Assembly: GCF_003946205.1 (NCBI RefSeq)
Contig: NZ_RHOS01000001.1
Span: 186,001 to 250,000 of the forward strand
DNA: 64,000 nucleotides
From: Companilactobacillus keshanensis
Lineage (GTDB): Bacteria; Bacillota; Bacilli; Lactobacillales; Lactobacillaceae
Reading direction: 5' to 3'
In this document: piece by piece, positions 36,033-44,970 of the stretch
Position numbering within the stretch: position 1 is the first letter of the stretch
Layout of the letters: every line of letters starts with the position of its first letter
The notes under the pieces: generated by a model
Seen by the model: only the letters and a program-made list of their open reading frames with translations
The model's database searches: none
What the model was told of the DNA's origin: nothing
Translations under genes and position numbers: made by a program

Positions 36033-36883
36033 TATTTGACCTTCCAAATTCCGGTAAGTTCCTCAGCCATCTGTTGTTCATTCAAAACAGGATCGGATAG
36101 TGGAAATCCAGCATTTCTTAAACGTTCACCCAATTCAATTATTTGTGGAATCTCCACATGTATCTTTCTCAATAACTCTAAATCAGCGAATACTTCTGTT
36201 GGAGATCCTTTACCAACAATTTTTCCACCATTCATCAAAACTATTCTATCAGCAGCAACAACTTCATCTGTATTATGTGTGATCAAAATAATTGTCATAC
36301 CGTTTTCAGCATTAAGCCTATGCAGTACGTCAATGATTTCAGATCTTGATTTGGGGTCTAGCATTGAAGTTGGCTCATCTAAAACCATTATTTGTGAATC
36401 GTCTGCCAATGCACCTGCTATTGCAACACGTTGTTTCTGACCACCAGAAAGTCTCGTTGGAGATGTCTTACTAAAATCAGACATTCCCACAGTATCAATA
36501 CATTCAACCACTCTTTTCTGAATGTAATCGGATGGCATATTCTTATTCTCTAAGCCAAATGCGACATCCTCTTCAACATTAGTTCCAATGATTTGATTGT
36601 CGGGATTTTGAAAAACCATTCCGACCTTATTACGTATTTCCGTCAAATTCTCTTCTTTACTAGTATCTAAATCGTCTACTTCAATTGTTCCTTCACTTGG
36701 TAACAATAAAGCATTCAAGTGTTTAGCCAAAGTAGATTTACCAGATCCATTAGATCCCAGTATTGCCAAAAATTCTCCTTGTTTTATATTCAAAGATATT
36801 CCATCTATAGCTATTTTCTTTGATTGCTCTTTTTGATCGTTCCAAATAGTATATCTATGAATTAAATTTTCAATCCTTATCAT
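36032..36883 (-). CDS. ecfA1: ECF transporter ATPase subunit A1
   Basis: A 283-aa ATPase: Walker A GSNGSGKST, Q-loop VFQNPDNQI (PDNQ, the A1 version), signature LSGGQKQR, Walker B IMVLDEPTSMLD, switch LITHNTDE. It forms the motor with A2. Because it sits with its own S component and T subunit, this is a dedicated (group I) set. The shared lactobacillal ecfA1A2T set is normally near ribosomal protein genes. Confidence 0.9.
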   Translation of the reverse strand: MIRIENLIHRYTIWNDQKEQSKKIAIDGISLNIKQGEFLAILGSNGSGKSTLAKHLNALLLPSEGTIEVDDLDTSKEENLTEIRNKVGMVFQNPDNQIIGTNVEEDVAFGLENKNMPSDYIQKRVVECIDTVGMSDFSKTSPTRLSGGQKQRVAIAGALADDSQIMVLDEPTSMLDPKSRSEIIDVLHRLNAENGMTIILITHNTDEVVAADRIVLMNGGKIVGKGSPTEVFADLELLRKIHVEIPQIIELGERLRNAGFPLSDPVLNEQQMAEELTGIWKVK

Positions 36884-36889
36884 CTAAAC

Positions 36890-37459
36890 CTAAGCCTCTT
36901 TAACCTCTTTTTTAAATTTACTCAAAAATTGCATAGGTATAGCTTTTAGTAGTAGATATCCGATTACCAATGTACCAATCTTATCAATCAAATTAGACCC
37001 AACATTTCTCAAGAATGAAGCTTGAAAAATTGTTGTTCCACCTTTAACAAGTGACATAACTAAGACATCAGAGAATGATCCATTAAGTCCACCATATACA
37101 TAAATACCAATTGGAGTACCGATAGCAGGACAGATGAAACTTAGTGCCAGACCCGTTATAACGGCAGTAAGAAAATTGAATTTGAATTTTTTAGCTACTA
37201 AACCAACAATTAAACCAATCGACATATTAACCAAAGCAAAAGGTATATCTGAAACACTATAAATAAGACCTGTAATAACATTACTCAAACCACCGACGAT
37301 CATACCGGCTACTGGCCCAGCAATAACGGCAGTTAAAACAGTCCCCAGACTGTCTAAATAAAGTGGAATTCCCAGTGCCGATGTAATAATTCCTAAAACA
37401 ATATTCATGGCTACCGCAATACCACATAAAGCTACGATATTTACTCTTCTATTTCGCAT
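36890..37459 (-). CDS. ECF transporter substrate-binding S component (unknown substrate)
   Basis: A 189-aa membrane protein with six helices, typical of S components: an N-terminal VNIVALCGIAVAMNIVLG and glycine-rich helices such as VLTAVIAGPVAGMIVGGLSNVITGLIYS. It lies 6 bases before ecfA1 and 34 bases after the desulfidase. From memory, the Clostridioides difficile CD3073-type S component is paired with a CD3072-type TudS-related desulfidase in the same way, so the substrate may be a sulfur-containing compound; this is inference. Confidence 0.8.
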   Translation of the reverse strand: MRNRRVNIVALCGIAVAMNIVLGIITSALGIPLYLDSLGTVLTAVIAGPVAGMIVGGLSNVITGLIYSVSDIPFALVNMSIGLIVGLVAKKFKFNFLTAVITGLALSFICPAIGTPIGIYVYGGLNGSFSDVLVMSLVKGGTTIFQASFLRNVGSNLIDKIGTLVIGYLLLKAIPMQFLSKFKKEVKEA

Positions 37460-37492
37460 AAAAAAATCTCCCTCAAAACTTTTTCTACAATG

Positions 37493-38032
37493 TTATGAAA
37501 TAAGCGAGACAGCCTCGTTCATTGTCAATATAGGTACAGATATTGCTCTTTTTTTCAATTCTTTTTGAATAACTTGCATGAACATACCTGGCTCCTCTTT
37601 CATCTCTAAACTGTTCTGTATATCAGAAATATGATCCGGATCAGACCCCATCTCACCACACCATTTTTTACTAGTACACGTCAATTTATAGCCGCAACTA
37701 GGGCTTCCTTCTACAGAAACGATTCCCAAAATATTGAACTCATCTGGGTATGATGCATATTCTTCAATTTGCATCATGAAAGGATCCAACATTTTTTTAC
37801 TGGCATCTTTGTAAAATGGATTATCAAATTGATCTCTGACATGTCCCCAGCGATGTGAACCATATAACAGAAATTCTGGACAAGGTAATTGTAATAATTG
37901 AATATTTTCATCCAGTGCTTTATTCAATAGTTCACTTCTTAATTTGTATTCTTCGGCTAAATCAGACTCATCTGTTTTGACCTTAGAGGCCGTATTAAGA
38001 ATGCAGTGTGACAAAATTAAAATTGACTTCAT
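37493..38032 (-). CDS. TudS-related (DUF523-like) putative desulfidase
   Basis: A 179-aa protein whose three conserved cysteine sites, LSHCILN, LPCPEFLLYG and EGSPSCGYKLTC, match the [4Fe-4S]-binding pattern of the DUF523/TudS group. TudS removes sulfur from 2-thiouracil, so a thio-base or thio-nucleoside desulfuration is plausible here. It resembles the CD3072-family of TudS-related proteins found beside an ECF S component. It is the first gene of the operon tudS-like, ecfS, ecfA1, ecfA2, ecfT. ATG follows GGGGGAA, and a perfect cre site lies 17 bases upstream. Confidence 0.75.
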   Translation of the reverse strand: MKSILILSHCILNTASKVKTDESDLAEEYKLRSELLNKALDENIQLLQLPCPEFLLYGSHRWGHVRDQFDNPFYKDASKKMLDPFMMQIEEYASYPDEFNILGIVSVEGSPSCGYKLTCTSKKWCGEMGSDPDHISDIQNSLEMKEEPGMFMQVIQKELKKRAISVPILTMNEAVSLIS

Positions 38033-38048
38033 ATCGACTATTCCCCCT

Positions 38049-38062
38049 TGTAAACGATAACA
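38049..38062. promoter_or_regulatory. Perfect cre site (CcpA) of the desulfidase-ECF operon
   Basis: TGTAAACGATAACA fits the CcpA consensus TGWAANCGNTNWCA at all 14 positions. It lies 17-30 bases before the ATG, downstream of a minus-strand TATAAT (38077-38082), a road-block position. The operon is therefore probably shut down by glucose. Confidence 0.65.
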
Positions 38063-38119
38063 TTGTGACGTATATCATTATACATTTTTCCAATAGTGTT
38101 TAGTCTATATAAACAAAAA

Positions 38120-38142
38120 AATCCAATCAAAATGATTGGATT
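38120..38142 (-). terminator. Terminator of pepC
   Basis: Stem AATCCAATCA / TGATTGGATT with a 3-base loop and a T run on the minus strand. Confidence 0.85.
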
Positions 38143-38160
38143 AACTAATAAATCAATGTT

Positions 38161-39477
38161 CTATGCCATTGCATCCCAAGCGGATAATACAATTGGTTCT
38201 TTATCAAAGACAGTTAGCTCTTTATCAGTCAAAAATTTCTTATTAATAACAACTTCATAAACATTATCTTCAAACCAACCATTGTCAGCTACGAAGTACC
38301 CCTTTTCTCCGTTATCATCACCCCAAGAATTTTCAACCTTCCAACGATTAGGTTTTGAAGCAGAAATATTAACACCCGTCAAAACCATTGCATGAGAAAC
38401 CTCGGACTGTCTGTAATCCAGTGCATCTCCCTTTTCGAGTTTCATATCAATATTAAATAATTTATCGACTTGATACATATCACCTAAAAGTAGACCTTCT
38501 TTTCGTTGTGATTGATTTAAAATATCATTACCAAACCACACCGTATCATTAGCCTTTAGCTGTTCAATACTAAGTTCTTCCAAACGCTCGATCGGCAAGT
38601 TAAGATATTTTTCGATTGTACCGCCAACAACATTACCGTCCGTTTGAATCGTATAAACTTGATTATATTGCTTACTCCTTTGTGGTGAGTTCATCACATT
38701 TACGTAATCGTTCAAATTGATCGTAAAATACTTGTTCAAAAAGTCCTTTGGTGTAATACTTGTCTCTTCAATCAATTTATCATCATCATTACGTAACGAT
38801 AATTCAAAATCAACTGGCGGTTGACCAAATGAATAAACACACAGTTTATAAACTTCGGATAGCATTTCTTCAACTCTTTGATCGATATTTATAGAATTAT
38901 CAGCAACCATTTGACGAAGTTCGATCCCGTTTTTACGCATCATCCTTTTTAAAACAGCATTAAATTCAGAAGTATTTTCCGAAACGCTAGTTTCCGGCAT
39001 GGCATATGTTGGTACGACACCATATTTGTTGATTAAATCGGCTGCATATTGCCATTGACCACCATCACCGTTAGGATAAGTAAAGAGTAGATTAACTTTA
39101 CGATCATTGACTGGTAAATTAGCTGTTTCTAGAATATTTTGATAGAAATAATTAGCCTTTTCCAGACGATCCCAAAATGATAGATAATTTTGAGATAACT
39201 CAAAATCCTTCATATTATATTTTATAGCAAATTCTGTTCTTAAATTAGTCAGAGCTGAAAATAACCAGCAACGACCTGAACGCTTTTGATTAGAAACTTT
39301 TCCAGTTGATACTTCAATATTAAATGTTGGATTCAGTTTTCTTTTAGCTTCAATATTTTGAGCAGCTTTGAAGATTCCCACTTGTGCAACTGCATTCTTT
39401 AAAACATTATTAGTTGCATCTTGATTTAAGTTCTTGCGAAAGTCTGCTAAAATTTCATTATTAATTTCTTTAGTCAA
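38161..39477 (-). CDS. pepC: Aminopeptidase C (peptidase C1B, bleomycin-hydrolase type)
   Basis: A 438-aa cytosolic cysteine aminopeptidase for peptide use. The catalytic triad is visible: Cys in RSGRCWLFSALTNLR, His in SHAMVLTGV, and Asn in KVENSWGDDNG. TTG 39477, 5 bases after GAGGTGG, gives MTKEINNEILADF, similar to other PepC N-termini; the GTG at 39486 lies within that ribosome site. It diverges from gatD across a gap of about 60 bases. Confidence 0.9.
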   Translation of the reverse strand: MTKEINNEILADFRKNLNQDATNNVLKNAVAQVGIFKAAQNIEAKRKLNPTFNIEVSTGKVSNQKRSGRCWLFSALTNLRTEFAIKYNMKDFELSQNYLSFWDRLEKANYFYQNILETANLPVNDRKVNLLFTYPNGDGGQWQYAADLINKYGVVPTYAMPETSVSENTSEFNAVLKRMMRKNGIELRQMVADNSINIDQRVEEMLSEVYKLCVYSFGQPPVDFELSLRNDDDKLIEETSITPKDFLNKYFTINLNDYVNVMNSPQRSKQYNQVYTIQTDGNVVGGTIEKYLNLPIERLEELSIEQLKANDTVWFGNDILNQSQRKEGLLLGDMYQVDKLFNIDMKLEKGDALDYRQSEVSHAMVLTGVNISASKPNRWKVENSWGDDNGEKGYFVADNGWFEDNVYEVVINKKFLTDKELTVFDKEPIVLSAWDAMA

Positions 39478-39534
39478 CTCAACCACCTCATAGTTAAATA
39501 TATTACAATATTATTATTCATATTGGAGAAAATT

Positions 39535-40200
39535 ATGCCTGAAACAATTAAAATTGCTTACTTATACGAAGATTTAATGAACACATATGGAGATAGCGGC
39601 GATGTTAAAATCTTAGCCTTTCTTCTAAAAGAACAAGGTTATGACACACAAGTTGATGATGTCAGCTTAAACGCAGATTTTAATGCATTTGACTATGACT
39701 TCCTATTCTTTGGTGGTGGTCAAGATTTTGAACAGTCCGTTGTGGCCAAAGATATTTCTAAGCACAAACAAACTATTACTGACTATATTGAAGCTAACAA
39801 ACCGATGCTCTGCATCTGTGGTGGCTATCAATTCTTAGGTAAGTTTTACGAAACTAGTGGTGGCGAAACAATTCAATGTCTTGATATCCTACCTTTCCAT
39901 ACTGTCTTTAAAGCTGATGCTAGAATGATCGGCGATACCGAGTACCAGACTGAATGGGGTACTGTTAAAGCTTTTGAGAATCACAGTGGTAGAACTTATT
40001 TCGACGATAAAAATATGCTCAAGCCATTAGGTAATATGGTTGAAGGATATGGAAATAATCCTGAAGATGGTGCTGAAGGTATGCGTTACAAGAATGTCAT
40101 CGGAAGTTATTCTCACGGGCCGATCCTAAAAAATGAAAATATTGCTCGTGCTATTGCTGATAAGATCATCCAATCACATAAAGAACGAATGGCTAACTAA
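39535..40200 (+). CDS. gatD: Lipid II isoglutaminyl synthase glutaminase subunit GatD
   Basis: A 221-aa class I glutamine amidotransferase-like protein giving ammonia to MurT for amidation of the stem-peptide D-Glu. The catalytic cysteine is in MLCICGGYQFLGK, the His in GSYSHGPIL, and the family blocks FFGGGQDFEQ, FENHSGRTYFD and GYGNNPEDGAEG are almost as in staphylococcal GatD. ATG 39535 follows TTGGAG by 8 bases; the in-frame TTG at 39523 is rejected. MurT is normally encoded directly upstream but is absent here; pepC is divergent. Confidence 0.88.
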   Translation: MPETIKIAYLYEDLMNTYGDSGDVKILAFLLKEQGYDTQVDDVSLNADFNAFDYDFLFFGGGQDFEQSVVAKDISKHKQTITDYIEANKPMLCICGGYQFLGKFYETSGGETIQCLDILPFHTVFKADARMIGDTEYQTEWGTVKAFENHSGRTYFDDKNMLKPLGNMVEGYGNNPEDGAEGMRYKNVIGSYSHGPILKNENIARAIADKIIQSHKERMAN

Positions 40201-40206
40201 ATTTGG

Positions 40207-40250
40207 AACAATTTCACCTGTTGTGAGATCGTCTTCGGCCAAAATTTAAA
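40207..40250 (+). repeat. Small stem-loop element, copy 2 (after gatD)
   Basis: AATTTCACCTGTTGTGAGA followed by TCGTCTTCGG matches the loop of the element at 7,091 in about 21 of 27 positions. It is flanked by AAATTTGG / CCAAAATTT arms unrelated to the arms of copy 1. Like copy 1 it directly follows a stop codon on the plus strand. Confidence 0.5.
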
Positions 40251-40261
40251 ATCATCAAATT

Positions 40262-40316
40262 GGAGTTGTACCATACTTGATTTATCTCAAGTGTGATACA
40301 GCTCCTATTTTTTATT
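40262..40316 (+). terminator. Terminator after gatD
   Basis: A 19-bp stem GGAGTTGTACCATACTTGA / TCAAGTGTGATACAGCTCC with one mismatch and several G-U pairs, followed by a T-rich run. Between here and 40446 I see nothing else. Confidence 0.85.
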
Positions 40317-40446
40317 TTCTAAATATTAAGTCCGAAATATACACTAAGTTTTAATCCACCAAACAAATCCAGCTTCAGTCCTCTCGTGTTCAAAGATATC
40401 ATTGACCCATCACAAAAAAATTTTTCTACATTTTAGTAATTAACTA

Positions 40447-40477
40447 TTGCCCTAGAGTCCACTTCAAGGTGTAGAGT
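40447..40477 (+). promoter_or_regulatory. MerR-type promoter of the ABC exporter operon
   Basis: TTGCCC and TAGAGT are separated by 19 bases, the long spacer used by MerR-activated promoters. The spacer holds the imperfect inverted repeat CCTAGAGTCCACTTCAAGG (40451-40469). The regulator is not linked; neither MerR gene in the window is adjacent. Confidence 0.55.
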
Positions 40478-40515
40478 TAAAAATGAATTAATTTATTAAT
40501 AATGGGTGAAATAAT

Positions 40516-42276
40516 ATGGGGATTTTTTCTCGGCTGAGTTGGTTTTTTAAACACCGTTGGAGGCAGTATTCTTTTGGAGTCTTGGCTCTACTTTTAGTTG
40601 CCGCTTGTAATGTGGTACCTCCACGTATTGTCGGTGTTGTAGTTGATGCTGTAAGTAAAAAAACATTAACTATTAATTTTTTAATTATGAATTTGGGTTT
40701 ATTACTTTTAGTTGCCATTTTGGGATATTTTCTCAGGTTTCTTTGGCAAAAAATGATTTTTGGTAGTTCTTACGTTTTGGAACGTGATTTACGCAATCGT
40801 CTATTTCATCATTTCATGAAGATGGATACTACTTTTTATAAAAAATGGCGAACTGGTGATTTGATGGCCCACGCTACCAATGATATCGACGCTGTTCGTG
40901 AAGTTGCTGGACCTGGAGTTTTGACTCTAGCGGATTCATTGATAACTGGTTTATCAATGATTTTTGCCATGGGTATGTTTGTTGACTGGAAACTGACACT
41001 TTATGCAATTTTGCCACTGATTTTATTGGCCGTTATGGCTAATGTCTTGGGTAACAAAATTCATGATGCTTTCATGAAGTCTCAAGCGGCTTTCTCAAGC
41101 ATCAACAACAAAACACAAGAAAGTGTTGTTGGTATTAAGGTTTTAAAAGCTCTAGGTCAAGAACAACAAGACGAAGCTGACTTTGATAAATATGTTACTG
41201 AAAATATTAAAGCCAATAAAAAATCTTATCGTTTAGATGCTATGTTTGATCCATTAACCTCGATCATCATGGGTATCTCTTATGTTATTACGATTATTTT
41301 AGGTGGTTTGGCAGTTATTCATTCTCAAATCACTATTGGTGAACTTGTTTCCTTCATTACGTATATGGCTGAACTGACTTGGCCAATGTTTGCTATTGGT
41401 AGTTTATTCAATATTTTGGAACGTGGTTCAGCTAGTTATGATCGAATCACTGAATTACTAGGTGAAAAATCTTCTTTAGTAACACCACGACATGAAGTTA
41501 AAACTACTCCAAATGGTCCTTTAGATTTTGAAATGAAAAAATTCCATTATCCAGATGACAAGGCAATTGCCTTAAATAATGTCAGTTTTGTTCTAAAAGA
41601 AGGTCAAACTATGGGTATTGTTGGACCAACTGGTGGGGGAAAATCAACTATCATCAGTCTATTGATGCGTGATTTCGACCATTACAACGGTCAGATAACC
41701 GTCGGCAATCACGACATTCGTGACTTTAAACTTGATGATTACTTAGATACGATCGGTTATGTTCCACAAACTAATTTCCTATTCTCTACAGATATTCGTG
41801 ACAATATTCGATTTGCTAACATTGATGCCACGGAGGAACAAGTCATAGCTGCTGCTCACATTGCTGATTTAGACAATGATATTGACGATATGCCAGAAGG
41901 CTACGACACACAGGTTGGTCAACTAGGTGTTTCGTTATCAGGTGGACAGAAGCAACGTTTGTCAATTGCTAGGGCTGTTTTGAGTGATCCTGAACTATTG
42001 ATCTTGGATGATTCATTATCTGCAGTTGATTCTAAAACAGAACGAAATATTGAACAGCGTATTGCTGAAAACAGGTCTAATGGAACAACAATTATTGCAG
42101 CCAGTCGCTTAAGTTCAGTTGAACATGCCGATCAAATTTTAGTAGTCGATCACGGAACTATCATTGAACATGGGACACATCAAGAATTGTTAGCTAATAA
42201 AAATTGGTATTACGATACCTTCAATTTACAAGCTAAAAATGCTGAACTCGAAGGGAGGTTAAATAGTCATGGATAA
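40516..42276 (+). CDS. Heterodimeric ABC multidrug exporter, subunit 1 (degenerate ATP site)
   Basis: A 586-aa half-transporter: six helices (to about residue 320) and an ATPase domain. Walker A GPTGGGKST and signature VSLSGGQKQR are canonical, but Walker B is LLILDDS (Asp for the catalytic Glu) and the switch His is replaced by Ser (AASRLSS). So this subunit supplies the inactive half, as in LmrC/BmrC-type pairs (YheI/YheH). It overlaps the next gene by 8 bases. Substrates are probably drugs or lipids. Confidence 0.88.
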   Translation: MGIFSRLSWFFKHRWRQYSFGVLALLLVAACNVVPPRIVGVVVDAVSKKTLTINFLIMNLGLLLLVAILGYFLRFLWQKMIFGSSYVLERDLRNRLFHHFMKMDTTFYKKWRTGDLMAHATNDIDAVREVAGPGVLTLADSLITGLSMIFAMGMFVDWKLTLYAILPLILLAVMANVLGNKIHDAFMKSQAAFSSINNKTQESVVGIKVLKALGQEQQDEADFDKYVTENIKANKKSYRLDAMFDPLTSIIMGISYVITIILGGLAVIHSQITIGELVSFITYMAELTWPMFAIGSLFNILERGSASYDRITELLGEKSSLVTPRHEVKTTPNGPLDFEMKKFHYPDDKAIALNNVSFVLKEGQTMGIVGPTGGGKSTIISLLMRDFDHYNGQITVGNHDIRDFKLDDYLDTIGYVPQTNFLFSTDIRDNIRFANIDATEEQVIAAAHIADLDNDIDDMPEGYDTQVGQLGVSLSGGQKQRLSIARAVLSDPELLILDDSLSAVDSKTERNIEQRIAENRSNGTTIIAASRLSSVEHADQILVVDHGTIIEHGTHQELLANKNWYYDTFNLQAKNAELEGRLNSHG

Positions 42277-44056
42277 AAAAGAACAAGAAACAATTAACGA
42301 TATTCTTGCTCTTTCTCGAAAACAGCAACGAAATATTTTGAAACGATTATTCAGCTTTGCTTGGGCGTTTAAAAAGCAATTCATCACGGCAATTGTTTTT
42401 GCGATCGGATTAAGTGTTATCAATATAATCTTACCTAGATTGTTGCAATACTATATGGATAATTATTTAGTCCATCAAAATACAGGCATTCAAATAATTG
42501 TTGGTTTTGCAATTGTTTACTTCATTGGAACATTAATTAAAGCTGTTGTTCAATTCATTCAAAATTTCGCCTTCTCAATGGGGGCAGAAAGAACTCTTGA
42601 AAAGATCCGTAGTCAGTTATTTCGTAAACTACATACATTAGGTATGGATTATTTCGATAAAACACCGGCTGGTTCGATTGTTTCAAGAGTTACTAATGAT
42701 ACCAAAACACTATATGATTTTTGGACACTGTTCTTAATGATTTTAGTAGCAGTTTTCTCAATTATCTCCGCCTTTGTGGCGATGGTGTCCGTCAATGTCA
42801 CTTTAGCTATTATAACGGCATTATTCGTAATAGCACTTTACTTGTTGATCTGGCTGTATCAGCGTTTAAGTTCTAAAATTTATCAACGTTTGCGTGAATA
42901 TTTAAGTCAAATCAACACTAAATTAAATGAATCCTTAATGGGAATCAGCATTATCCAACAATTCGGTCAGCAAAAACGAATGATCACAGAATTTGAGCAC
43001 AAAAATAATCAGTATTTTAGTCAAAGAAACAAGATGATAAACGTAAACTCATTCTTACTTTATCCAACCATTACATTGATGTTTACATTATCAGAAGTAA
43101 TTTCATTAGGTGGTTTTGGATTAGAAAGTACCCATACTATCGTGGCCGCTGGTGTTATCTACGCTTTTATCTCTTACCAGCAAAACTTTTTCAATCCCTT
43201 ATCCAACGTTATGAATTACATGTCCTATTTTCAAGATGGAATGGTTGCCGGGTACAGGATCATGAAGTTGTTCGATAATCAGACCACTAGTCCTGTCCAA
43301 AAAGAAGACAGTACAAAAAAAATCGAGGTTGGAAAAATTGAGTTTCGTCACGTTACTTTTGGGTATGTACCAAATGAACCTATCTTAAAAGATATTTCAT
43401 TTACAGTAAATCCCGGCCAAACTTTGGCCTTAGTTGGTCACACTGGTAGCGGTAAAAGTTCAATTATTAACGTTTTACTGAGATTTTATGAATTTGGTGA
43501 GGGGCAGATCTTGATTGATGACCAGGATATTCGTGATTATTCGACACAAGAATTGCGTCAAAAACTAGGTTTAGTTATTCAAGAACCGTACTTGTTCTAC
43601 GGTAATATTGCTAAAAACATTCGTATGTATGACGACAGCATTACGGACGAGCAGGTAAAACAAGCAGCTAAATTCGTTGATGCCGATGGATTTATTGAAA
43701 AACTTCCTGATACATACCATGCCAAAGTAATTGAACGGGGCAGTAGCTTCTCCACCGGTCAACGTCAGTTGATCTCATTTGCTAGAACTATCGTCCGCAA
43801 TCCGAAAATTCTGATTTTGGATGAGGCTACTGCTAATATCGATCCTCAAACTGAACAAAGTATTACCCGTGGATTATCCAAAATGAGAGATGACAGAACG
43901 ACTATCGCCATTGCTCACCGACTATCGACGGTTCAAGATGCCGATCAGATCCTAGTTTTGAGTCACGGTCGTATTGCTGAGCGAGGAACACACTCCGAAT
44001 TACTAAAGGCTGGCGGACTTTATTCAGAGCTTTACGAGTTGCAATCAATGGATTAA
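42269..44056 (+). CDS. Heterodimeric ABC multidrug exporter, subunit 2
   Basis: A 595-aa half-transporter. Walker A GHTGSGKSS, Walker B ILILDEATANID and switch His in IAHRLST are intact, while the signature reads SSFSTGQRQ, a changed LSGGQ. Combined with subunit 1, one composite ATP site is active and one is not, the pattern of LmrCD and BmrCD. It has a GGGAGG ribosome site inside the end of subunit 1. A DUF3737 gene follows after about 25 bases without a terminator. Confidence 0.88.
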   Translation: MDKKEQETINDILALSRKQQRNILKRLFSFAWAFKKQFITAIVFAIGLSVINIILPRLLQYYMDNYLVHQNTGIQIIVGFAIVYFIGTLIKAVVQFIQNFAFSMGAERTLEKIRSQLFRKLHTLGMDYFDKTPAGSIVSRVTNDTKTLYDFWTLFLMILVAVFSIISAFVAMVSVNVTLAIITALFVIALYLLIWLYQRLSSKIYQRLREYLSQINTKLNESLMGISIIQQFGQQKRMITEFEHKNNQYFSQRNKMINVNSFLLYPTITLMFTLSEVISLGGFGLESTHTIVAAGVIYAFISYQQNFFNPLSNVMNYMSYFQDGMVAGYRIMKLFDNQTTSPVQKEDSTKKIEVGKIEFRHVTFGYVPNEPILKDISFTVNPGQTLALVGHTGSGKSSIINVLLRFYEFGEGQILIDDQDIRDYSTQELRQKLGLVIQEPYLFYGNIAKNIRMYDDSITDEQVKQAAKFVDADGFIEKLPDTYHAKVIERGSSFSTGQRQLISFARTIVRNPKILILDEATANIDPQTEQSITRGLSKMRDDRTTIAIAHRLSTVQDADQILVLSHGRIAERGTHSELLKAGGLYSELYELQSMD

Positions 44057-44080
44057 ATAAAAAAGAAAAAGGTGGAACAA

Positions 44081-44926
44081 ATGAAAAAATTAATTTCAGA
44101 AGGATATTTTGACGGTGAACGTCCTCTATTTAAAGAACATGATGCAGAGATCAACGACACAACTTTTGGTGAAGGTGAATCTCCTCTTAAAGAAACACAC
44201 GACTTAGATTTAAAAGATGTTGTATTTAAGTGGAAGTACCCATTATGGTACGCAAAGAATATTAAAGTTGAAAAATCAATTTTTGAAACAATGTCACGTT
44301 CAGGAATTTGGTACACAGATAATATTGAAATAACAGATTCTGCCCTTCAAGCACCTAAATTATTTAGACGCGCTAGTCAGATCAAACTAGAAAACGTTCA
44401 TTTTGCTGACGCAGAAGAAACAATGTGGAGTTGTAAAGATATCAATTTAAAGAACGTTCAAATCAACGGAAACTATTTTGGTATGAACAGTGAAAATATT
44501 TATGCTGATAATATTGATGTTGTCGGTAACTATGTTTTCGACGGTGCTAAAAATATCGAAGTTCACAATTCCACTTTCGTTTCAAAAGATGCATTTTGGA
44601 ATTGTGAAAATGTTACGATTTACGATTCAAAAATCAGTGGTGAATATCTAGCTTGGAACACAAAGAATCTTACTTTGATCAATTGTACAATTGAAAGTGA
44701 ACAAGGACTTTGCTACTTGGATAACTTGAAGATGGTCAACTGTAAAGTATTGAGAACAGATTTGGCATTTGAATACTGCTCAAATATTGATGCTGATATC
44801 ACAACAAATGTTATGAGCATCAAAAACCCTATAAGTGGAACGATCAAAGTTGCTTCTGTTGACGATATTATTTTCGATGATCCAGAAATTGATCCTAAAA
44901 AGACAACCATTGAAACAAAAAACTAA
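44081..44926 (+). CDS. DUF3737 right-handed beta-helix protein
   Basis: A 281-aa protein made of repeating short strands rich in Asn, such as NIYADNIDVVGNYVFDGAKNIEVHNSTF, a parallel beta-helix fold; the N-terminus SEGYFDGERPLFK and the C-terminus fit DUF3737. The activity is not known. ATG 44081 follows AAAGGTGG; the upstream in-frame GTG at 44072 is within that site. It is probably co-transcribed with the exporter genes. Confidence 0.8.
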   Translation: MKKLISEGYFDGERPLFKEHDAEINDTTFGEGESPLKETHDLDLKDVVFKWKYPLWYAKNIKVEKSIFETMSRSGIWYTDNIEITDSALQAPKLFRRASQIKLENVHFADAEETMWSCKDINLKNVQINGNYFGMNSENIYADNIDVVGNYVFDGAKNIEVHNSTFVSKDAFWNCENVTIYDSKISGEYLAWNTKNLTLINCTIESEQGLCYLDNLKMVNCKVLRTDLAFEYCSNIDADITTNVMSIKNPISGTIKVASVDDIIFDDPEIDPKKTTIETKN

Positions 44927-44937
44927 TATAGAATTTT

Positions 44938-44970
44938 AAAAAGCATCCCAAAAAATTTGGGATGCTTTTT
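44938..44970. terminator. Bidirectional terminator
   Basis: A 15-bp perfect stem AAAAAGCATCCCAAA / TTTGGGATGCTTTTT between convergent genes. Confidence 0.9.
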
